Positions 57,961 to 64,000 of a DNA stretch of 64,000 bases are shown in pieces. The translations under genes and the position numbers were made by a program. Numbering within the stretch: position 1 is the stretch's first letter; each line of letters begins with the position of its first letter. This DNA comes from Tetrastigma voinierianum. Lineage: Eukaryota; Streptophyta; Magnoliopsida; Vitales; Vitaceae. The notes beneath the pieces are model-generated. The model was not told where the DNA came from. It saw only the letters and a list, made by a program, of their open reading frames with translations, and searched no databases. The DNA is taken from the NCBI GenBank assembly GCA_016808115.1, contig JAEQBH010000901.1, positions 62,001-126,000 of the forward strand. The letters are read 5' to 3'.

Positions 57961-58870
57961 AACGTAATGAAACATGAAATTTAATAACTCTTTGTCATTT
58001 GACATGTGTGATGGTGTCGAGGACCTGGGACGTAGAGGCGCCCACGCGGTGCCGCCTGCTGGCCACCACCTATTTTACCAGAGGCCTTCGCAGGAGGGCT
58101 ATGGGTGTCGCATGAGGCCACCGCCTGCCACGTGCCGATGCAATAGGAGGTCGTGAGGTGCCAAGAACTCCAGAGAGGTTCAAGGCAACCATCCTCCGAA
58201 TGCTCACGACAGGACCGCACGCACAATCATTGTCCTCGTCAGACGAGGATTTTGAGCCACGGAGATCACCTCCGACATTATCGGATTACGCCGGCTTCAT
58301 TCGCCGAGGGTGAGTCCCAAGATCGAGCGGAGGATCATGACTTCCTGTGGACTCGAGACTATGACATGGGATGATTTTCGTAGGACTATTCATGGGGGAA
58401 GTATTTTCCTAGCTTCAGATACGCGAAGGCCCGAGAGTTCCTCGAAATGGACAGTGGACGATGATCGCATTCTCGAAAGTACGCAGCCGCATTCACGTAG
58501 CCCGGCACGTTCACCTGATGATTGCGCCACCCATGGCCAAAGCCGGCAGGTTCGAGGATGTAATCGAAATTGGCCCATCTGGGGGAAAGATCGCGGGGAC
58601 ATAACCTACAAGACACGGACTCCGATGGTCAACATGTTCTCGATTATTGGAGCGATAGAGAACGCATGGGCACCAAGATGCAAAAAATGCAAAAAGAGGA
58701 AGCAGAGTCGGGCCTTCTTCTTAGTTTTGTTAGCTTCAAAGGCCTCTCAGTTCACGAGGGTTTCATAGCCGCGGCCATCGGGTGGCCATGCTCGGGGCTC
58801 GGGCTCCTGCCGACGGACAAAGGCCATATTTCCGCATCACCGGACATATGAAGCCGGATTGCCCCGTGAG
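57961..58870 (+). pseudogene. gag: W gag, decayed
   Basis: Pieces in three frames outline a chromovirus gag. MTWDDFRR (about 58,362) corresponds to the TWDxF block of the retrotransposon gag domain. FLEMDSG-like and YAAAFT-LARF sequences (58,435-58,510) correspond to the RQG-x-V-x-Y-x-x-x-F block. The zinc knuckle YFRITGHMKPDCPV lies at 58,827-58,868 with its first two Cys replaced or lost. The N-terminal region (57,961-58,300) is Pro/Arg-rich. There are many frameshifts. Confidence 0.65.
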
Positions 58871-59645
58871 GCAAAGATCCCAAGGTTTCGACGCAATCCT
58901 AATATCACAAATGAGCACGAACATTGCTTGTTCCTCTACCCCTGGGAGTGGGTCGAGAGGAACCAAGACGCCCCCGAGGTTGCACGAAAATTCCTTCTCG
59001 TCCGCATGCATGTTGAAGCTCGCATGGGTCAAGGCCGTGACGTGGCCCACAGCCGTGACATCAGGTCTGTGGATCGTGTCTACGTTTATCATACCAATCG
59101 GGGATCGAGCCAAGCAGATCACTACCTATAGCCAGTGGCATGTTTCGCTTATCTCGCCTACGGGCAAGGTATTATTCGACGGGGTGCTTCGTGATTCATT
59201 CATCACGATCGCCTGTGATAGAGTCAGCTTAGAGGCTCGAGGCCTGGAGTGAGCCCTTTGTATGTGAGTTCTCCCTTGTGGCTGGGGCGAGGATAGGATG
59301 ATATGTCGCGGTCGCGAAGCTAGAGATCTTCGGGATTCTACTCACAGTGGACCTGAGGGTCATGGACACGCAGAGTTCGACGTCATCCTTGGGATGGATC
59401 GTCGACAAAGATACGTATTGTCATCAGATCAGAAGCGTAGGAGAGTCACCGCCTACATGCGTGATCAGACAGGTTGTATTTCAGTGGGATAAGCATACAT
59501 TTTACCTCGTGCAAGGCACGGTTCAGTGTCGTGGACACACATGTCACAGCAAGCCTTACCCTGGAGGACGAGGTGAGACTGGACTTAGATCTACCTCGAG
59601 TAGTCTGCGAGTATAAGGATGTTTTTCCGGATGAGCTACCAGGCT
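58871..59645 (+). pseudogene. pol: W protease and linker to RT, truncated by V
   Basis: TGKVLFDGVLRDSFIT at about 59,160-59,205 is the protease active site region, where LFDSGAxxSFI is usual. The Asp stands but the Ser-Gly is lost to an indel. SLGWIVDKDTY (about 59,390) replaces the usual ILGMDWL block. EYKDVFPDELPGL (59,609-59,647) is the protease-RT junction, cut exactly there by insert V. The missing continuation is found at 63,618 onward. Confidence 0.75.
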
Positions 59646-60487
59646 TGTCACGCCCGGGATCCCGAACCGATCCATCGGCTTAATCCAACCGAGTCCGAGG
59701 CGCGAGATCATTCATCACTAAGACTCTCATTGACCTAGGCTCTTTCTTAGAGTCGAACTGTGACTGTGGTTATATAAACAATTTTTGTAATAACAAAATC
59801 TTTTACATTTACAAAGAACTACCACTGCAGTGGTGTCCTCAAAATATATACACATATATCGAGTCCCATTTACTTATACAAATACTTATACTATACATGT
59901 CTAATACAAACATCAGAGATCATGGAAGCAGTGCTAGTGAGCACCTATCTCTCGAGTCAGCCTCGCTCTCGTCGACGTGGGATGTCCCGTCCTCTCTATC
60001 CTGTCTTCGTCACCTACACCTGGGATTGAACACTCGTACAAGCTTTATGTTTAAAGGGAATGATAAGCACGACAACCACCAATGGTGACTGTCACAAGCT
60101 TATACATATGCATTTCATATATCTATACATATTCATATAACTTTTATTACTTATCATTTTTACATTCTTATTGTATGTCAATCTTTTCCGTTACATGTTC
60201 TATATCTTTGGCATATCTTCTATCTATACCTTTACTATATTTCTGTTTCTATACTTTACATAATACATATTCATTATATAGCTTATTGCTTTTCATATCC
60301 TATCATTACTTTTCAGATTATGTGAATTTCTATCACACCTTTCATATCTCCCTTGGGGAGCGTAGTTTATACTTTACTATCATATCATATATCACATAGG
60401 TTTTCACATACTTTCATGTGCTTTCATATACTCTTATACGATCTTGTATTGTCACATAATTTCAGATTGCGGTTTTCTCACTCTAAC

Positions 60488-60665
60488 TATAGAATTACAT
60501 TCACGGCAGATTCGAGAGGGAATCTCGCCATGTTTGTCATTCAAGAAGAATGCTGATTTCACATTTAATAAGATGATTCACTTCTGATTATAGAATTGGA
60601 TATTCACACAGATTCGAGAGGAATCTTGTCAGTGTTTGTCATTCAAGAGCAATGTGATTTCTCAT
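60488..60665. repeat. 101-bp tandem duplication in V
   Basis: TATAGAATT...CAGATTCGAGAGG...TTTGTCATTCAAGA occurs at 60,488 and again at 60,589. It is set in a stretch of repeated TTTCATATACTTT words (60,090-60,940). Confidence 0.8.
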
Positions 60666-61699
60666 GTACTGCATATTTTGTCATATACTTTTATTTCATC
60701 TTGTACTCGTCATATCAGACTTCCTATATTTTCATCTTCAGACTTTTCATATATACTATACTTCTTATGATTTTCATATACTTTTATCTATCATATACAT
60801 TTCATGTCATCGACACTTTATTTCAGATTCAGATATTCTTGTCATCAAGATAGCAATGCTACGCTTCTCATTTCACGCCACGACTTTTATCATTTTCGAA
60901 TCATGCGGTATATTTCATATTTCTTTTACGTTTATGCCCGTATAAACCTAAGCTGATAAAGAAAACTATAGCGCTTAAAGGCCAGATTTCCACTCAAAAT
61001 AAATCACAGGTCTATATGCCCAAAGGCGCCTGTTATCAATAAGCAAGACAATGACCATCTATAAGGGCCCGAAGGCGTCAGGGTGACCCTTTCGGTGGCA
61101 ACCGTGATTCAAACGGGATCTATCTTATCAACCCAAACGGGGCCTCGATATCGTAACTTGTATGTCGCTGCACTCTGTTTTTCCCACAGTATTTCCATCT
61201 ATCCTTCAATCCAGGTCAGTTATGATAATCCTACGCTAAGATTTTATGCACTTAACCCCCCTATATTCCCGAATAATTATGGTCATCCCAGACCATACGC
61301 ACATGCATACAATCATTTATTCTTATCTCAGATTTTTCATATCTCATATCTCGTAGCTTCATTACGCTTCATATTTCTCTATAATACATATATTCCTAGA
61401 TTTTTATCATGCATGCATTTACTCATTCTTATATTCGTATATGCCTATCATTCGTGTACATGTACTCATTCCTATGCTTTATCTTCTTTTACTTATCTCT
61501 ATCGTTCTTAGCACTTATGCATTTCTATCATGTGTTCATCTTTCCATGCCTTGATTGACCCTGTCCTCCTCCTCCACCCCAAATTGCACATTTCTTCTCA
61601 TTCATCTTTTCTATCATCATCTCAACTGACTTATCGCTATCTACACTGGTGCCAACAATCATATTTTCGCATGTGGATACCGAATCTCCATTTAATATA

Positions 61700-62560
61700 A
61701 TATGGTTAGATTCTAGACTCACGTAGATTTAAAGAGTCCAAGAACACCCGAATCTGAGTTCTGGACGTAATAGGATCTATGACCTTCCGAAGTCGAGGTC
61801 ATACTGTCAACCTGGTATCAGCTGACCTCGACTCCGACAGCTCGCCTAACACCTTAGTCCGAGCCACCAAATATCCTCTTCGTGCATATGAATGGATTCT
61901 GACTCAATGGTGGCTTCCATACTTCCAACACCCGAATCGAAGCTTCAACGTAAGGAGTTATGACCTTCCCAAGTCGAGGTCACACGTAGGGCCAACCCGC
62001 ACGAAATGACTGAATCGACCGAAACCGCCCCGACCTGAGACGGCCTAACACCCTGGCCCGACACCCGCCATTCCAAACATATTAATGGATTCTGACTGAA
62101 CGGGATTTCCATAGAAACTAAGAACAATCAAACAAAGTTCTAATGAAGGATTTATGACCTTCCGGTCGAGGTCATAATGTGTAGTCAACCCACGAGCCGA
62201 CTCAACCGGGCCGAGCTGAACCGACTCTGGAGCCTTGGCCTAACACCTCGGTCTGACACCTAATATCCTCCTCAGGCATATGAATGGATTCTGACTCAAT
62301 GGGATTTATAGAGTCCAAAACACTGAATCGGAGTCGGACGTGGGCTGAAAGCTATGACCTTCCGGTTAAAGGTCATACGAGTCACAATCTGCACGAGCCG
62401 ACCAACTCGACGAGCCTACCCGACCGTAAACTCGCTCCGACACCTCTCGGTTTGACACCTCTATCCTCCTCAGGCATATGAATGGGATTCTTGACTCAAT
62501 GGGCTTTCCATGTAGTCCAACACCGAAACGGAGTTCAAGGAGTTATGACCTCGAAGCCGG
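61700..62560. repeat. About 190-bp tandem repeat array in V
   Basis: ATGGATTCTGACTCAATGG-like phrases recur at about 61,700 (diverged), 61,890, 62,085, 62,285 and 62,484, each with CTATGACCTTCC and GGTCATA phrases. It is related to the arrays at 9,931 and 27,811. Confidence 0.85.
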
Positions 62561-63617
62561 GAGGTCATACGAAGTCACACCTGCACGACACCCGAACTCC
62601 ACACACAGATGAGGCATACGTGCAGACTTACAAGATGGAGGTTTGTTGACCTCCGATGACTCCTACGTGATGAGGTCTCGCGACCTCATGCGACGGCGCT
62701 GGCCGAATTCCCTCCGCGACCTTCTACAGACTGAGTCTGCGACTTAAAGGATGAGGCCTACACCTCTACGTGACGTAGCTCTAGAAAAGCGACCATAACT
62801 CGTCTATAGAGGTCCGACCGAGAAATTCAAAATCCTAAATATTGTTAATTGATGTGGGATAGAATTTTACGTAGTACTTATTTCCAAATTCCCTTTATTT
62901 CTGACCCAAAAACCCGTTCTAAGGTCCAACTACTGCATATGATCAAAAATAGGGAAATTTTCTTGGTTCAAACTTGCAACTATACCCTTCCCAAAACACA
63001 TATATAGAAGCCTTAGAGCTCTTCTTAACTCAACCATAACCAGATATGAGTTTGGGAGTTTCCAAACCCAAACCATACACAAAAGAAAGGGTTCCAAACC
63101 ATGTATCTAACTTTCTAGACCAAAACTAGACTTCCATACACACACACATAGTTTCATACCTGTGATCTTCTTTTTCCTTTCCTTCTTTCTTCTTTTCATT
63201 TCTCTTCTTCTTCTTCTTCTTCTATTTTTGCTCTCTCTTTCCCCAAGACAAAAATTGAGATATTTCTTTTTGGTCTTATCTTTATTTGATCTTATCCCCT
63301 TTTTATTTCACTTTCCCACTTTCTCTGCTTATGAAACTTCCTACCTGCCTTTCCAAGCCACTTGCCTCTTCCATAATTTTCTTCCTTATTTTATATTCTA
63401 TCTTTATTTTATTACCTTCGTCCTTACTTTCATTTTATTCTCAATTCAATTTATCAAAAAATCCTACTCGCATATAAACTTATTAAATACACTACTGGTC
63501 ATGAATCGTAAATTGCTAAGTTACCCTTAACTGTTGTATTAATTCCAAGTTCTTGCTTAACTTTATTTTATTCTGGTAAACTATACTTTTACTTTTGTTA
63601 TACCCTAAACATGTCCG

Positions 63618-64000
63618 AAACTCGCCGCATATTTCGGTGGCATGTGGATTGCCTCCAGGTTTGTAGACTCTAGATCGTGAAGCCACACCCCTGTACTTCG
63701 CCCATCTCTATGACTCCGCACAAAGATGGCACCAGTTGAGCTGGTAGAACTCGCAGTCCAGCCACAGATTGGCCGGACAAGGGGTTCACTAGGACCGAGC
63801 ACTTCACTACGGGCTCTCCTGGCCCCGCTTGGCAAGAAGGACAAGACCCTTCGACTATGCATCGATTACAAGCAATACCAAGGTTACGATCAAGAATCTG
63901 GCGATCATCACGAGATCGACGATTTGTTTCTTGATCTGAGGAGCGGGAATCTACTCTAAGATAGACCTTCGCAGACCGGTTACCATTAATCGAGGGTTAG
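63618..64000 (+). pseudogene. pol: W reverse transcriptase, N-terminal part (runs off the edge)
   Basis: The pol frame resumes after V. MAPVELVELAVQPQIGRTRG (from 63,726) and KKDKTLRLCIDYKQY (about 63,837-63,880) are the fingers region of gypsy RT. IDDLFLDLRSGNLL (about 63,915) follows and a KIDLR-like block ends the window. An indel removes the region between EKGFIRPS and WGAP. The catalytic YVDD motif would lie beyond 64,000. Confidence 0.8.

Larger units (their letters stand above)
59646..63617 (-). mobile_element. V: solo-LTR-like insert inside W pol
   Basis: About 4.0 kb between the two halves of W pol. It starts TGTCACGCCC at 59,646 and ends near 63,611-63,617. Flanks AGGCT (59,641-59,645) and AAACT (63,618-63,622) are an imperfect pair consistent with a 5-bp duplication. 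It carries 190-bp repeats in the same orientation as the minus-strand Tekay-like LTRs, the GTTAATTGATGTGG phrase of those LTRs (62,843), and a CT-rich tract. No gag or pol. It is best read as a solo LTR of a Tekay-related family on the minus strand. Leu/Ser/Phe-rich frames (60,082-60,945; 61,083-61,511; 63,162-63,530) are compositional artefacts. Confidence 0.7.
45071..64000 (+). mobile_element. W: Tekay-like chromovirus, partial, interrupted by Z2 and V
   Basis: The plus-strand element begins with LTR end TGTAAAACCC at 45,071. Its 5' LTR (45,071-46,001 and 55,521-57,664, about 3.1 kb) is split by Z2. The PBS is at 57,666-57,677, followed by gag, protease and the start of RT, which is split by V. 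RT continues to the right edge, so RNase H, integrase and 3' LTR lie outside. Its LTR carries the 190-bp repeat in the reverse orientation to the minus-strand Tekay-like element, as expected for the same family on the other strand. Confidence 0.75.

Noticed and set aside
60082..60945. Tyr/Ser/Ile-rich frames in V as possible secreted or membrane peptides
   Set aside because: They follow from repeated TTTCATATACTTT-like words. There is no start context, domain or conservation.
63162..63530. Leu/Phe/Ser-rich frame resembling a membrane protein
   Set aside because: It is produced by a CT-rich tract inside the LTR-like insert V. The equivalent tract on the other strand occurs at about 7,049-7,130 without such a frame.
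1..64000. A new, functional multi-gene system
   Set aside because: Every recognisable coding piece is decayed gag or pol of known LTR-retrotransposon lineages, and I found no other gene set. The unusual features are structural, not a novel pathway.

Overview
The window is repeat-dense plant DNA, most likely from a eudicot. It is AT-rich and shows plant-type primer-binding sites (initiator tRNA-Met and tRNA-Asp), plant LTR-retrotransposon lineages (Ty1/copia, chromovirus/Tekay-like, Athila-like, Tat-like) and no intact host gene. Every recognisable coding region is decayed gag or pol of a retrotransposon. I found no rRNA or tRNA gene and no CRISPR array. The species cannot be named from this sequence.

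Layout, left to right. (1) 1-948: the 5' end of a Tat-like gypsy element on the minus strand, with a 620-bp LTR at 329-948 next to an AT/AC microsatellite. (2) 1,180-44,010: one Ty1/copia element, with a 5' LTR at 1,180-1,648, decayed gag-pol to about 6,330 and a 3' LTR at 43,488-44,010. The same 5-bp target duplication (CATCA) flanks both ends. It is split by about 36.7 kb of later insertions in its 3' untranslated tail. (3) Inside it, 6,655-43,316 is best read as one about 4-kb gypsy LTR (solo-LTR-like), itself broken by two elements. One is a minus-strand Tekay-like chromovirus (8,660-29,901) whose 3' LTR carries a minus-strand Athila-like element (Z1, 10,855-20,643). The other is a second Athila-like element (X, 30,640-42,069). 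That gives four levels: copia > LTR Y > Tekay-like > Z1.

(4) 44,016-45,070 is unassigned DNA that may include a host exon remnant. (5) 45,071-64,000: a plus-strand Tekay-like element W that runs off the right edge. Its 5' LTR is broken by an Athila-like element with an internal pol deletion (Z2, 46,002-55,520). Z2's own left LTR is broken by a solo-LTR-like insert (U, 46,352-49,880). W's pol is broken between protease and reverse transcriptase by another solo-LTR-like insert (V, 59,646-63,617).

How the parts work together: each autonomous element would once have encoded gag (capsid), protease, reverse transcriptase, RNase H and integrase from one transcript started in the 5' LTR. A tRNA primed it at the primer-binding site (PBS) and plus-strand DNA started at the polypurine tract (PPT). 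None can do so now, because all frames are broken. Many differences between LTR partners are small indels. Some may be real decay and some may be uncorrected long-read assembly error. Coordinates of decayed domains are approximate, and family names rest on motif recall, not on a search.
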